Assembly (NCBI GenBank): GCA_965230495.1
Contig: OZ246004.1
Span: forward strand, 1,364,001 to 1,428,000
Source of the DNA: JACJYM01 sp965230495
Lineage (GTDB): Bacteria; Bacteroidota; Bacteroidia; Chitinophagales; Saprospiraceae
Direction of reading: 5' to 3'
DNA length: 64,000 bases
Positions 26,601 to 35,392 of this stretch are shown here, in pieces (within the stretch, counting starts at the first letter, position 1; each line of letters opens with the position of its first letter). The notes beneath the pieces are model-generated. The model ran no database searches. It saw only the letters and a list, made by a program, of their open reading frames with translations, and was not told the origin of the DNA. The position numbers and the translations under genes were made by a program.

Positions 26601-29037
26601 TAGCAGCATAAATGCCATTAACCTGAACTTCAAGTACCTTGGTAACACTATCCATAATCATAGGCCCATTCCAAGTATAGACATAACCTACTGTATCTAA
26701 TGCTGTTATTGTGGCCGTTGTATTCTCACAAGTGATCGTATCAATATCGAAATCAAAATCCATTAAAAAAGGATCCGGCTCAACTTCAATTTCCGCTAAT
26801 GAAGAACATCCATTAGAGTTAATTACAGTCAATTCATAAGTTCCAGTTTGGAATATCCAAGGGCTATCCTCATTTGAGTCAAATCCAAAATTACTGGACC
26901 AACTAACGGAATCATAAGGTCCTGAAGCATTAAAATCAAGTTGAATACTGTCAGACCCACAAGTCAGAATTCTATCTGTAGTCAATAATTGTAAGGTTAC
27001 AGTATCTATGGTAAGATTATAGCTAACACTATTTTCACATCCTGAAGTATCTCTAAAGAAAACCTCGTGCATTCCTGTCATAGAAGAAGACACAGGGTTT
27101 GAATTCTGTACACTATTATCTGGAAACTTCCATGAAATAGAATCAAGTACCGTAGTATAGGTTGCTTCCAAACTCGCCACTGGCTCATAACAAGTAATAG
27201 TATCCGGTACTATACCTAAAGCAGGAATATAACTATTGTCAATGATTTCAATATTAGTAGTATCCGAACATCCATTTTCTCCATTAATAATTATTGATAC
27301 CGTTCCTGCGTCGAATACATATGGGCTCAAATCATTTGCATAGGTCGGATCTATATTAAGCCACATAAATGAATTAACTAATGACATATCATCAATTTGA
27401 CCCATTATTTGTACTGAATCCCTCCTACAACCAAGTGTATCTAATGTATAAATATAATCAGGTACATATCTATCCTCAATAATTTCAATTTGTTGAAAGT
27501 TTTGGCACCCATTTTCCGCTGTTACTGTTACAGAATAAATACCGGGTGACATTGTTTGAATATTATTGCCTATTTCAATAAATGCTGAATCAGACTCCCA
27601 CAATACTTCATCAATATTCTGATTAGAACTCAGCAATATGTTTACATAATTAGAATCGCATCTCAAAGTATCCGCCTCTAACAAAATATCTGGTAAATCA
27701 ATATCTTCCTCTAATGATACCGTATCTATCTGGATACAGGACCCTTCCTCAATGCGAACTACATAATCACCTCCTGAGTTAACCTCTATAAATGGTAAAG
27801 TGTTATCAGATATGATATTACCGTTTGTGGTCGACCATTCAAATAAGAAATTTGATAAGGGCTCTCCGTTACTAATAGCGGAAATAGTCACTGTATCTCC
27901 ACAGTTGACAAGATTATCATCCGTGGTAAGTTCTATATTAAGGTCTACCAAGGACAGATTTAATATCCGAATAGAATCACATACAGGGCCTGGAATAGGG
28001 ATTTCATAAGTTCCAATGTCAAAATATTCAACTCCCTCAAACAAAATAGTATCACCTAAACAAATGGCTTCATTAAAGATTAGCGTGTCTTGTTCTACTA
28101 TTGTTAGCTCATGACAGGTATTAGAAAACTGAGCACACCAAAAATTATTATCAAAATATTGATTTAAAGTATCGATGCCAAATTTTTCCGTTACCTGAGG
28201 TAAGCTATCAGATTCTACAACAGCTGAAACCATTCCACAAACCAAGTATTGACCTGATTCCAAAGAATTCAAATCCATAGAAATATCTCTGGCAATAATG
28301 GAATCTCCTTCAAAGATTACATATTCCTTTGCATAGACGGACATATCTAAAGTATCTACCACTTCTTCAAATGCCAGATCCGCATCTGCCAAACCTTTGC
28401 AAAACAAACCGTTATCTATAGTTATATCAAAGGCCTCAATACTGCACTCATTACATTCAATACCGTCAGGATCACAGAATATTAAACCTAAGCCATCAAG
28501 CACACCTCCACCAAAAGGGCTTGAATCAACAATCTTCAAAGTCCAAGTGCCATTAACAGGACCTATATTGAAGTCCTCAAGATTGCCAGTAAATGGGTGA
28601 TAAGATCCGGAGTAATTCCCCAATATACCCCAACTTTGGAGACTATTCCATGTAGGTGAAAAGCCTGAATCAGGACTAGGAGCCGTAGATGAAGGGATAA
28701 ATTGAATATCCCAACTAGTTGCAGTCGTAATAATTCCTACACCCGAATTTGGTCCAACCAAAGTAATAGATTGTCCAGATGGAGAGGTTAATTCTATATA
28801 AATGTCATCAATAAAGTCATAGGAGAAATCCAAAGAAACCAAACAAACACCTTGATCCGAATTGGCCAAGTTATTATTTAATGCTCCATTCACTACAATT
28901 GAATAACAAAGTGTATCATCCTCCATACCCAAATCAAGATCGGTATAGATACATTGAGAGTTAAGTGAAAAGTCCAATAATAAAACAAATAAGAAGGTCA
29001 GTAAGCTTCTAATTTTATTATGTCTCAAAAACCACAA
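23638..29037 (-). CDS. Giant secreted Ig-repeat protein with P-domain and CHU_C/T9SS type B end
   Basis: A 1799-residue surface or secreted protein. Only TTG is available as a start (29037 or 29028), with an in-frame stop just upstream, and it leads straight into a signal peptide (SLLTFLFVLLLDFSLNSQ). A proprotein-convertase P-like domain follows (about residues 45-190). Then come about fifteen Ig-like repeats of roughly 80-100 residues, each opening near a Cys (DTLRC, DTITC, VITC) and closing near an NGC. A SprB-like repeat (SCVEVRNGSIEV...GSYFVQVKDSLGC) follows. The last ~90 residues are the gliding-motility-associated C-terminal domain (FPNIFSPNEDNMNDLFIYP ... GVFNGQRLNPGVFVY), which sends cargo through the type IX system. 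A calcium- or disulfide-stabilised adhesin is the likely role. Confidence 0.92.
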   Translation of the reverse strand: MWFLRHNKIRSLLTFLFVLLLDFSLNSQCIYTDLDLGMEDDTLCYSIVVNGALNNNLANSDQGVCLVSLDFSYDFIDDIYIELTSPSGQSITLVGPNSGVGIITTATSWDIQFIPSSTAPSPDSGFSPTWNSLQSWGILGNYSGSYHPFTGNLEDFNIGPVNGTWTLKIVDSSPFGGGVLDGLGLIFCDPDGIECNECSIEAFDITIDNGLFCKGLADADLAFEEVVDTLDMSVYAKEYVIFEGDSIIARDISMDLNSLESGQYLVCGMVSAVVESDSLPQVTEKFGIDTLNQYFDNNFWCAQFSNTCHELTIVEQDTLIFNEAICLGDTILFEGVEYFDIGTYEIPIPGPVCDSIRILNLSLVDLNIELTTDDNLVNCGDTVTISAISNGEPLSNFLFEWSTTNGNIISDNTLPFIEVNSGGDYVVRIEEGSCIQIDTVSLEEDIDLPDILLEADTLRCDSNYVNILLSSNQNIDEVLWESDSAFIEIGNNIQTMSPGIYSVTVTAENGCQNFQQIEIIEDRYVPDYIYTLDTLGCRRDSVQIMGQIDDMSLVNSFMWLNIDPTYANDLSPYVFDAGTVSIIINGENGCSDTTNIEIIDNSYIPALGIVPDTITCYEPVASLEATYTTVLDSISWKFPDNSVQNSNPVSSSMTGMHEVFFRDTSGCENSVSYNLTIDTVTLQLLTTDRILTCGSDSIQLDFNASGPYDSVSWSSNFGFDSNEDSPWIFQTGTYELTVINSNGCSSLAEIEVEPDPFLMDFDFDIDTITCENTTATITALDTVGYVYTWNGPMIMDSVTKVLEVQVNGIYAATIQDTLNNCEATYEVEVITLIDYPEFSLSANDFDCGETEVVISMEDYDGIINTSVWDGPGILTTTDTTATVNLEGTYYLNLTNELGCESIDSITITLDDEIPDVSSQDTVITCGIDSVEILATSSDMGISFEWFFNEVLISNDPGTFVSEEGEYIVKVTGENNCFVFDTIQVTVDTIPPNLEIMSDGMILTCDDQNILLTAVTQVTGDYYWILGSDTIGMDQVIDINEEGMYYVIFETANQCSSIDSVLITSNQDFPNNVEITSDTIRCNSVESNIVVTIDGTYENLSWSGPEVILDNTIDATVQIAGVYTLELTTPNGCNQSIPHRVIGDTLPPDIIMINTELISCNTPTITADAEVTGENTVLTWSGPGIATTTDISVDINQTGTFLLSVEGENGCETSESFEIMADTLGPSIEVYTDTLNCSNGKGNVGFIAGATLDSIRWEGPNGFEAFNVDNVIVVDTGTYYIEVFDENMCRGVDSLILIADYSIPNIFVDEDFVVNCDSIPVRLSVESDIELEKARWFGPNSFFSEELNPFVIDTGTYLISATGLSDCFSDSIEVHVVYDGAPPEFSIIGDSITCIPDFAEVQLIDVSDDRMVEWFYEGNLVSNAQNLITKEDGIYKLVVTGTNGCKDSTLYNVVMDTLPPTVIIDQDLFVNCHDPLTVIDASQSSNGPNFSNIWTTSNGEIIAGETSLTPTINTTGLYQLEITNTRNNCMASDFIILDNPPTDLSGVVLEVIDPSCVEVRNGSIEVIDIVNGYYPYEVKFENQAFSTNPINEDLGTGSYFVQVKDSLGCIVDTTVVLGVGQDMNAMITGDTLIYLGDEANLFAGFDIPVGEIDSLRWNIDSLNCLDCFEVSVSPYHNTIYGFTAYSESGCIDSVFHLVRVDKDPRLDFPNIFSPNEDNMNDLFIYPTFPSVDRVVEFMIFDNWGSLIFEARDFDPLVSQIIWDGVFNGQRLNPGVFVYLNKVVLKDGREVVTKGDITLIR

Positions 29038-29073
29038 CTTTTAAAGGTTCATTTAATCTCAGCATTGCGGTGT

Positions 29074-29101
29074 AAAATTAAGATTTAGATTGATCTTAAT
29101 T
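29074..29101 (-). terminator. Hairpin downstream of the ABC permease gene
   Basis: AATTAAGAT (29076-29084) and ATCTTAATT (29093-29101) make a 9-base stem with an 8-base loop; on the minus strand TTTTACA follows. It lies between the ABC permease gene and the giant adhesin gene, so the latter probably has its own promoter. Confidence 0.45.
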
Positions 29102-29159
29102 AAGTAAAAAGGGAATTTTCAATATTAAAAATAAAAGATCTTTGCCAGCGTTTTGATAA

Positions 29160-30416
29160 TTAAGACCTTATGGCTTCCACAGGATTCATTTTTGCTGCTT
29201 GAAGTGCTGGAAGAATGCCTGCCACTATTCCTACCAAAATGGACACACCCACACCCAAAATCACATTACCGGATGATAGTCCAAATACCATCGGTGTGAT
29301 AGCTGACATAACTTTCATTAATCCGAATACAACGACCAATCCAATGATCCCGCCAAGTACACATAGGAAAACCGCTTCTATTAGGAATTCGGTAAGAATA
29401 ACAAATTTTTTCGCCCCAAGTGCTTTTTTTATTCCTATTAAACTAGTTCTTTCTTTTACCGAAACGAACATAATATTAGCCACACTAAACATACCTACCA
29501 GCATAGCAAACATACCAATGATAATACCCGCTGTATTAAGAACACTAAAAACCGAGTCAAGTACCTCTCCAAGTAATCCAATTTCATTTAACGCAAAGTC
29601 ATCCTTTTCCGTAGGCTTGAGTTTCCTTGATGATCGCAATATTCCAGCAACCTCACTTTTAAGATCTTCTACATCTACATCAGATTTGGCCTTGACATTA
29701 AACATTCTACCAACAAATCTATTATTGTCATTCACGTTGATAAATTTCCGTGCAGAATGATAGTTTAGCCACATCACATCGTCAAAATTTATAAAATTGA
29801 ACATATTTGCTCCCTCTTCTTTAAGGACGCCAATGACATGAAAATTTTGACCAAATAGTCTTACGTCTTTGCCTATTGGGTCTATGGATTCAAATAACTG
29901 GGAGGCTACTTTAGCTCCTAGAATAATTTTATTGCTACCGGTGAGATATTCATTTGGGGTGAAGTACCTACCCTTTTCGATTTCAACATTCTGAATCTGT
30001 TGATATTCATGAGTCGCCCCCATTATAAAAGCATTACTTACAGATTTGGATCTGTATTTAATGGTTCTTCCTCCTGTAAAAACAACATAAGATGCTGCTT
30101 CCATAAGTTTTGATCTATCTGTTACACTTTCATAATCTTTGTAACTAGGCTCTGGTCTTTTAGCATATTTCCAATAATTCTGTCCTGGATCTTCATTCCA
30201 TGGCATTTTCTCAATATATATAACATTACTTCCTAATTCACTAAAACCATTAACTATGTTATCCTGAAGAGAGTCAACTGCCGATTGGACACTAATAATG
30301 CAAAATATACCAATTACAATACCAAGTAGTGATAAAAATGACCTTAACTTATTGGAAACTAACGACTGATAAGCCTGTCGAAATGATTCCACAAATACCT
30401 TAAGCCACATGATCAT
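29160..30416 (-). CDS. ABC transporter permease (MacB/FtsX type)
   Basis: A four-helix MacB-type permease subunit. One N-terminal helix (KLRSFLSLLGIVIGIFCIISV) is followed by a large extracytoplasmic MacB-PCD region and three C-terminal helices, with the family stretches SVKERTSLIGIKKALGAKK and GILPALQAAKMNPVEAIRS. It works with an ATP-binding subunit that is not encoded nearby, in export of lipoproteins, peptides or drugs, or in envelope signalling. Length 418 is normal. A minus-strand TACTTTTG box (30440-30447) upstream could be its -7 element. Confidence 0.92.
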   Translation of the reverse strand: MIMWLKVFVESFRQAYQSLVSNKLRSFLSLLGIVIGIFCIISVQSAVDSLQDNIVNGFSELGSNVIYIEKMPWNEDPGQNYWKYAKRPEPSYKDYESVTDRSKLMEAASYVVFTGGRTIKYRSKSVSNAFIMGATHEYQQIQNVEIEKGRYFTPNEYLTGSNKIILGAKVASQLFESIDPIGKDVRLFGQNFHVIGVLKEEGANMFNFINFDDVMWLNYHSARKFINVNDNNRFVGRMFNVKAKSDVDVEDLKSEVAGILRSSRKLKPTEKDDFALNEIGLLGEVLDSVFSVLNTAGIIIGMFAMLVGMFSVANIMFVSVKERTSLIGIKKALGAKKFVILTEFLIEAVFLCVLGGIIGLVVVFGLMKVMSAITPMVFGLSSGNVILGVGVSILVGIVAGILPALQAAKMNPVEAIRS

Positions 30417-30520
30417 ATTTCTAAAATATATTCTTACTACAAAAGTATTTTTAATAATAGAATAAGGGTTGAATAATCGATTAATATACTGCTTTAATCG
30501 GCTAAGTGTAATTTAAATTA

Positions 30521-31126
30521 TCAATTTTGTTCTACTCCATTGTTAAGCTTCTCTATAAATTCCAGTATTTCTTCTCTACCCTCTCCTTTTTCAGCACTTG
30601 AGATAAAAGTATCTGGCAACGAATGCCAATACTTTAACACTTCAGTTTTAATACGTTTCAAACTCTTCGGTCTTTGATTAGGTCTCAATTTATCAATCTT
30701 GGTAAATACAATCGCGAAAGGTATTGCTCTCTCCCCTAACCACATCATAAACTCAAGATCTATTTTCTGTAGTTCATGTCTACTATCGATAAGTACAAAA
30801 GCACACTGTAGACTTTCTCTTAGCACCAAGTATCTCTCAATCATTTTTTCCCAACTGCTCCTTTGCTTTTTAGATACTTTCGCAAATCCATAACCAGGCA
30901 AATCAACAATTCTCCAATTTTCATTTACTTCGAAGAAATTGAGCATTTGCGTTTTTCCTGGTTGCTTAGAAGTACGGGCCAAATCCTTTCGATTGCAAAG
31001 CATATTTATAAGCGAAGATTTCCCCACATTTGACCTACCTATGAATGCAAATTCCGGCATATTAGGAGCAGGACATTGTTCATTTCTATTAAAACTGCCT
31101 ATATATGTAACACTATTAATAATCAT
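30521..31126 (-). CDS. engB: Ribosome biogenesis GTPase EngB (YsxC/YihA)
   Basis: An essential GTPase acting late in large ribosomal subunit assembly. Motifs are G1 GRSNVGKSS, a threonine in TSKQPGKTQMLNFF (G2), DLPGYGFAKV (G3), TKIDK (G4) and SSAEKGEG (G5). The length of 201 residues matches the family. It is followed by the ABC permease gene on the same strand after about 100 bases that include an AT-rich inverted repeat (30478-30500). Confidence 0.95.
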   Translation of the reverse strand: MIINSVTYIGSFNRNEQCPAPNMPEFAFIGRSNVGKSSLINMLCNRKDLARTSKQPGKTQMLNFFEVNENWRIVDLPGYGFAKVSKKQRSSWEKMIERYLVLRESLQCAFVLIDSRHELQKIDLEFMMWLGERAIPFAIVFTKIDKLRPNQRPKSLKRIKTEVLKYWHSLPDTFISSAEKGEGREEILEFIEKLNNGVEQN

Positions 31127-31270
31127 TCGGCATAAAATTTGATATTAAATATTTATTTAATATGTAATAAAATGGTTCGAACCAATACGGATTCTGATAA
31201 ATTTATGTTAAGAAACCCGAAACAATTAAATATCCTAAAAGTTCTTCCGTTTTCAAATAAAACCTTTAAA

Positions 31271-31897
31271 ATGCAAATAAAAACATATTTAGTTGCTTGC
31301 CTGACCTTTATCGTAATAAATAATACTTCTGCACAGATTGAACTAGGTCTCAGATTTGGCATATCATCAACCAATCTCGATGTTGGAGATATCATTTTCG
31401 ATAATAAAGATACAGACATTAAGTTAGCAGATGCTAAATGGGGACATCATCTTGGAGTATACACTAGAATTAAAATGCTCTCCTTTTATATGGAACCAGC
31501 CCTTATTTTTAATAGTAGTCAAACCAATTATAGCGTAAATAATTATTCTGAAGATCCAATTGCTACCGTAACTGAAGAAAGCTATTTGGACCTCAACATC
31601 CCAATATTAATAGGTACTAAAATGGGGCCTTTTCGCCTTGCTGCAGGTCCAGTAGCTCATGTAAGCTTAGACAAGGGTTCGCAATTATTTAATTTTGATC
31701 AATATGGAGAAAAAACAAAAGAGACCAGTTATGGATACCAATTGGGACTTGGTCTGGATATATGGAGTTTCAGATTTGATTTAAATTATGAAAACAATCT
31801 AGGAGATAGATCTGAAAAGGTCGAAATATTTGGAGCAGAGTTTACAAATAATACTAATAAATCGAGATGGATAGCGTCAGTTGGTATCAAATTTTAA
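31271..31897 (+). CDS. Outer-membrane beta-barrel protein
   Basis: A 208-residue exported barrel protein. The ATG at 31271 gives a signal peptide (MQIKTYLVACLTFIVINNTSAQ), whereas the longer in-frame start at 31139 puts about 44 polar residues ahead of it. The mature part opens with the typical ELGLRFGISSTNL and continues in amphipathic strands (HHLGVYTRIKMLSFYMEPALIF, FRLAAGPVAHVSL, YGYQLGLGLDIWSFRFDLNYE) to WIASVGIKF. This is the porin-like/outer-membrane barrel pattern of PorT-type small Bacteroidota proteins. A strong terminator follows about 70 bases later. Confidence 0.8.
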   Translation: MQIKTYLVACLTFIVINNTSAQIELGLRFGISSTNLDVGDIIFDNKDTDIKLADAKWGHHLGVYTRIKMLSFYMEPALIFNSSQTNYSVNNYSEDPIATVTEESYLDLNIPILIGTKMGPFRLAAGPVAHVSLDKGSQLFNFDQYGEKTKETSYGYQLGLGLDIWSFRFDLNYENNLGDRSEKVEIFGAEFTNNTNKSRWIASVGIKF

Positions 31898-31967
31898 GTC
31901 TGGCACAATTATTGAACTATTTTGAGTACTGAGAATTATTCAAAATAAGGCAACTGTTAAAACCAAC

Positions 31968-31996
31968 GGCTTTCAATTATTGAAAGCCTTTTTTTA
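31968..31996 (+). terminator. Intrinsic terminator after the outer-membrane barrel gene
   Basis: GGCTTTCAA and TTGAAAGCC form a perfect 9-base stem with loop TTA, followed by seven T residues. It overlaps the stop codon of the leftward nuclease gene, so one element ends the rightward transcript at the boundary. Confidence 0.88.
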
Positions 31997-34018
31997 TTTT
32001 ATATGCTGAAACATCTCTACTCCTATTATATTATCAGTGTCTTTTACAAAAAGCTTAATAATAAATAATCCATCCGGGAGAAATGAAACATCGATTTTTT
32101 CAGAGAATTTAGATTTCATAAGCAACTCCCCACCCAAAGAAAAAACTTCTAACCTATCAATTTCATGCTCAGATGAAATTTCAAGGATATCGGAAACCGG
32201 GTTTGGAAAAAGCTTAAACTTTAATTCTTCATGGTAGTCAATTGAACTTACTGCATCCATACCGTCACAGTTTTCGTCAATACCATTATTCGGAATATCT
32301 TCAGCATCCGGATTGATGTTCGGATTTGTATCATCACAATCCAAATCATTCTCCGTCATTCCTGGAGGAATATCACAAGCTTCTGTAGAACTAGAAGGGT
32401 CTCCAAACCCATCCATATCCATATCAGAATAATATATGGTTAATAGTCCTTCATCTATTTGACCATCACAATTATTATCCGTACCATCACAAACTTCTTC
32501 AGCTCCTGGATTAATATTTGGATTTGTATCATCGCAATCAATATCATCCGTATATCCGTCCTGATCAAAGTCTACTTTCTTAATAAAATCATAGTCAGCT
32601 ACTAATGGCAAATGATCGGATGCTTCGTAGACAATATCAGCACTGAGAGATAATTGAGAAAGAATATCTGTATCCATTAATTCTGTATTAAAAACAAAGG
32701 CATTATTGACTTGAGCCGAATATCCTGAATATATCATATAGTCCAAACGACCGCTCGGAAATGAAGAGCCGTCATCAAACCAAGTAAAATGAGATGGATA
32801 CCCGATAGTTCGAGGTTTGAGATCTATCATGTCTGATCCATCCCAATCCGGTTCAAAATCAGCCCCATAATTAAACTCATCTTGAATATCACCAGTAATT
32901 AATGTTTTATACTGCTCATCAAAGCCAACCAGATTAAGATCTCCAAGTATTATAAAAGGAGAATCCGTTTGAACCGTAATAGGCCCTGGAGACTCTTTCA
33001 TTTCACGTACAAATGACATTAGCTCATCTATTTCCTCCTGTCTCTCCAAATTATTGTCACAACAAGAGAAATGACAATTAAATAGGATGAGTGACTTATT
33101 AGGTTCTTCCAATGCCTGAATGTTAAATACACCATTTCCATTAATGGAGTGTTTTTCGGTAATCGGGTATTTACTGACTGTTATTATATCAGGAAATATC
33201 TTTTCAGCATACCATTCCCCATTATCCAAGGGTAATATATTTTCTATAACATCTTTTACATCATTAGCAGAGTGATCGTATATTTCTTGGAAAGCGATTA
33301 TGTCCGGATCCAGAGCAGATAAAATACTTCTCTGTTTAGCTCCTCTTATACCATCGAAAAAACCATCAAATTCACTATTAAAGCTAACTATTCTTATATC
33401 TGATTCTTCCGCTTTGCTAAGGTTATAATTCTCATCAATTGGCACCTCAGTATTTTGCAGTTCATATTCAAATCCTCCATTTTGATCAGGAAGGTTATCT
33501 GTAGTTAAGGCCCCACCTACTCTACTTGTTATTTTCACCATATCTGCCATGATATAAGTCGTTCCCGAAACTGACTCAGATCTCTTAATTCCAAATTCAA
33601 ATTCATGTGAAGAAAAGGTAGGAGCCGTTATAAGTCCAATATCATCATGTGTAGTATTTATCGACCCTCCACCGACATTTAAAAAACCTGATCTAAACCC
33701 AGGGGTATAACTCAAGTCACTTCCTATACCATTCACTTTGAATCCGGTATTTGCATTGTTATCAATGTCTATATAAATAGTGAAATTTTGATTTTCTTGA
33801 AAATTAATTTCTTTTGTAAATATGACCTTAAAATAAATGTACTCCTTATCACTGGCTACATGTAAATAATCTATTCCTAACTCATTTCCAAACTCATCTC
33901 CTGTATCATCAGCTATTAATACTTCATTATCCCAGTCATCAAATAGTTCATCAATCACTATTTGAGAATTTAAACCATAAGTCAAAATCAGACATGCCAA
34001 CGTTACAATAATTCTCAC
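31994..34018 (-). CDS. Secreted endonuclease/exonuclease/phosphatase-family protein with MopE motifs and T9SS type A domain
   Basis: A 674-residue secreted hydrolase. It begins at a GTG with signal peptide MRIIVTLACLILTYGLNSQ. An N-terminal beta-domain precedes an EEP domain (about residues 205-480): RIVSFNSEFDGF, DIIAFQEIY (Glu), ILGDLNLVG and SDHLPLVADY (Asp-His). Then come two Asp/Asn/Cys-rich MopE-type metal-binding repeats (DCDDTNPNINPGAEEVCDG). The end is a T9SS type A sorting domain (KLFPNPVSDILEISS...). The EEP domain may cut DNA, or lipid/inositol phosphates; this is not settled. Extracellular DNA or phosphate scavenging is a reasonable inference. Confidence 0.88.
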   Translation of the reverse strand: MRIIVTLACLILTYGLNSQIVIDELFDDWDNEVLIADDTGDEFGNELGIDYLHVASDKEYIYFKVIFTKEINFQENQNFTIYIDIDNNANTGFKVNGIGSDLSYTPGFRSGFLNVGGGSINTTHDDIGLITAPTFSSHEFEFGIKRSESVSGTTYIMADMVKITSRVGGALTTDNLPDQNGGFEYELQNTEVPIDENYNLSKAEESDIRIVSFNSEFDGFFDGIRGAKQRSILSALDPDIIAFQEIYDHSANDVKDVIENILPLDNGEWYAEKIFPDIITVSKYPITEKHSINGNGVFNIQALEEPNKSLILFNCHFSCCDNNLERQEEIDELMSFVREMKESPGPITVQTDSPFIILGDLNLVGFDEQYKTLITGDIQDEFNYGADFEPDWDGSDMIDLKPRTIGYPSHFTWFDDGSSFPSGRLDYMIYSGYSAQVNNAFVFNTELMDTDILSQLSLSADIVYEASDHLPLVADYDFIKKVDFDQDGYTDDIDCDDTNPNINPGAEEVCDGTDNNCDGQIDEGLLTIYYSDMDMDGFGDPSSSTEACDIPPGMTENDLDCDDTNPNINPDAEDIPNNGIDENCDGMDAVSSIDYHEELKFKLFPNPVSDILEISSEHEIDRLEVFSLGGELLMKSKFSEKIDVSFLPDGLFIIKLFVKDTDNIIGVEMFQHIK

Positions 34019-34044
34019 TGCTATATTATTTTACAAGTTATTAT

Positions 34045-34428
34045 CTATTTCTCTCGTTTTATTAGCTCCAGTTTAAATCTCTGTTCTTGTATTTTTCCTT
34101 TCAAAATTAAAGATTCTTGAGAAATGGAATCAACGGCTAAGTAACAATCAAATTTTGGATCCAATACGATGTCATTTCTATCCATCCTATATATCACTTC
34201 ATCACCATTGTTTATTAAATTAGAAGCAAGTGTACTGTCGCTATCAAAAGTAAAAAAGGTATTTTGAAGTAATCTGGTCTTTTTACCATTTCTGAATGCT
34301 TCTTCAATGTCCCACTCTCCTACTAGCAAATTCACATTGATCTCCGGCTTAGGTTCCTCTTTGCACCCAATGACCAGTAACGCCCAAATACTAACTACCA
34401 AGAAACTATAATTGCTAACCCTTTTCAT
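34045..34428 (-). CDS. Small lipoprotein, lipocalin-like
   Basis: A 127-residue lipoprotein: signal YSFLVVSIWALLVIGC with a lipobox Cys at about residue 22, then VGEWDIEEAFRNGKKTRLLQNTFFTFDSDSTL and a series of short strands. The WDI start and size suggest a lipocalin-like small barrel found in many Bacteroidota lipoproteins. Function unknown. It lies 26 bases upstream of the secreted nuclease, same strand, so perhaps co-transcribed. A minus-strand TATATTTG (34460-34453) upstream fits a -7 box. Confidence 0.72.
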   Translation of the reverse strand: MKRVSNYSFLVVSIWALLVIGCKEEPKPEINVNLLVGEWDIEEAFRNGKKTRLLQNTFFTFDSDSTLASNLINNGDEVIYRMDRNDIVLDPKFDCYLAVDSISQESLILKGKIQEQRFKLELIKREK

Positions 34429-34536
34429 CGAAATGATTATTCATATTTTAAACAAATATAATAATTTAAGTTTCGCCCCTTATCAGATAAGTCCAAAATA
34501 AGACCTATTTTACCTTTTGGGACATACACAAGAAAA

Positions 34537-35391
34537 ATGAAGAAAATATTAGTTACCGGAGTTTCCTCTGGAATTGGATTCGAGATTTGTAGGTACTTTA
34601 TTCAAAAAGGATATATGGCCATTGGTTCTGTTAGAAAAGAGGTAGATGCTATTAGAGTAAAAGAGCAATTAGGAGCTAATTTTATTCCGTTAATCTTTGA
34701 TGTAAGAGATATCACAAAAACCCAAGATGAAATCTCACGAATCAAACCAATTCTAGAAGAAAATGGAATTCTACTACTGGTAAATAACGCTGGCATTGCT
34801 GTTCCCGGTCCATTAGAATTTATTGCTGAAGAAGATTTTGAAAAGCAACTGGACATAAATGTAAAGTCCGTACGGAGGATAACCAATTTACTTCTGCCAT
34901 ATCTTGGTATAGATCAAAGGTACCCCAAAGGAAAAATCATCAACATAAGCAGTGTATCCGGGCTTTTCGTTTCTCCTTTTAACGCTGCCTATAGTATATC
35001 TAAATTCGCCCTAGAAGCTTTGACAGATGGATATAGAAGAGAATTACTCCCCTTTGGAATCAAAGTTATAGCTGTTCAACCGGGTCCTATTACTACAAAA
35101 ATATGGAATAAGAACTTAGGAGCCTTAAAAAAATACGAAACTACCAGATACGGCGATATTCTGAAAAATGCTGACAAAATGATCAACGAAGCTGAAAAAA
35201 GTGCATTACCTGTGATTGAAGTAAGTAAGGTTATCTGGAAAATATTAAACAAAAGACATCCCAAGACAAGATATTTGGTACATAAGTCTCCAAGAATTTT
35301 CAAGCTATTCACCAATTGGCTGAGTGATAGTATTCAAGATAAGCTAGTATTTAAAACAATGCAAAAAGGAGATAAACATAGAACTATCTAG
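34537..35391 (+). CDS. Short-chain dehydrogenase/reductase
   Basis: A classical SDR oxidoreductase. The NAD(P)-binding motif TGVSSGIG (residues 7-14), NNAG (about 86), a catalytic Ser in INISSVSG and the active-site YSISK are all present, followed by PGPITT. There are 284 residues, with an extended C-terminal part typical of lipid- or retinol-type SDRs. The substrate is not identifiable. It is convergent with the BioD-like gene, one base between stops. Confidence 0.9.
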   Translation: MKKILVTGVSSGIGFEICRYFIQKGYMAIGSVRKEVDAIRVKEQLGANFIPLIFDVRDITKTQDEISRIKPILEENGILLLVNNAGIAVPGPLEFIAEEDFEKQLDINVKSVRRITNLLLPYLGIDQRYPKGKIINISSVSGLFVSPFNAAYSISKFALEALTDGYRRELLPFGIKVIAVQPGPITTKIWNKNLGALKKYETTRYGDILKNADKMINEAEKSALPVIEVSKVIWKILNKRHPKTRYLVHKSPRIFKLFTNWLSDSIQDKLVFKTMQKGDKHRTI

Positions 35392-35392
35392 C

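Noticed and set aside
24000..28000. Possible tandem DNA repeats or CRISPR
   Set aside because: The repeats are protein-level Ig domains, diverged at DNA level, without constant spacers.
29215..29760. 181-codon plus-strand frame
   Set aside because: Lies wholly opposite the conserved ABC permease coding sequence; composition is a reverse-complement shadow with no motifs.
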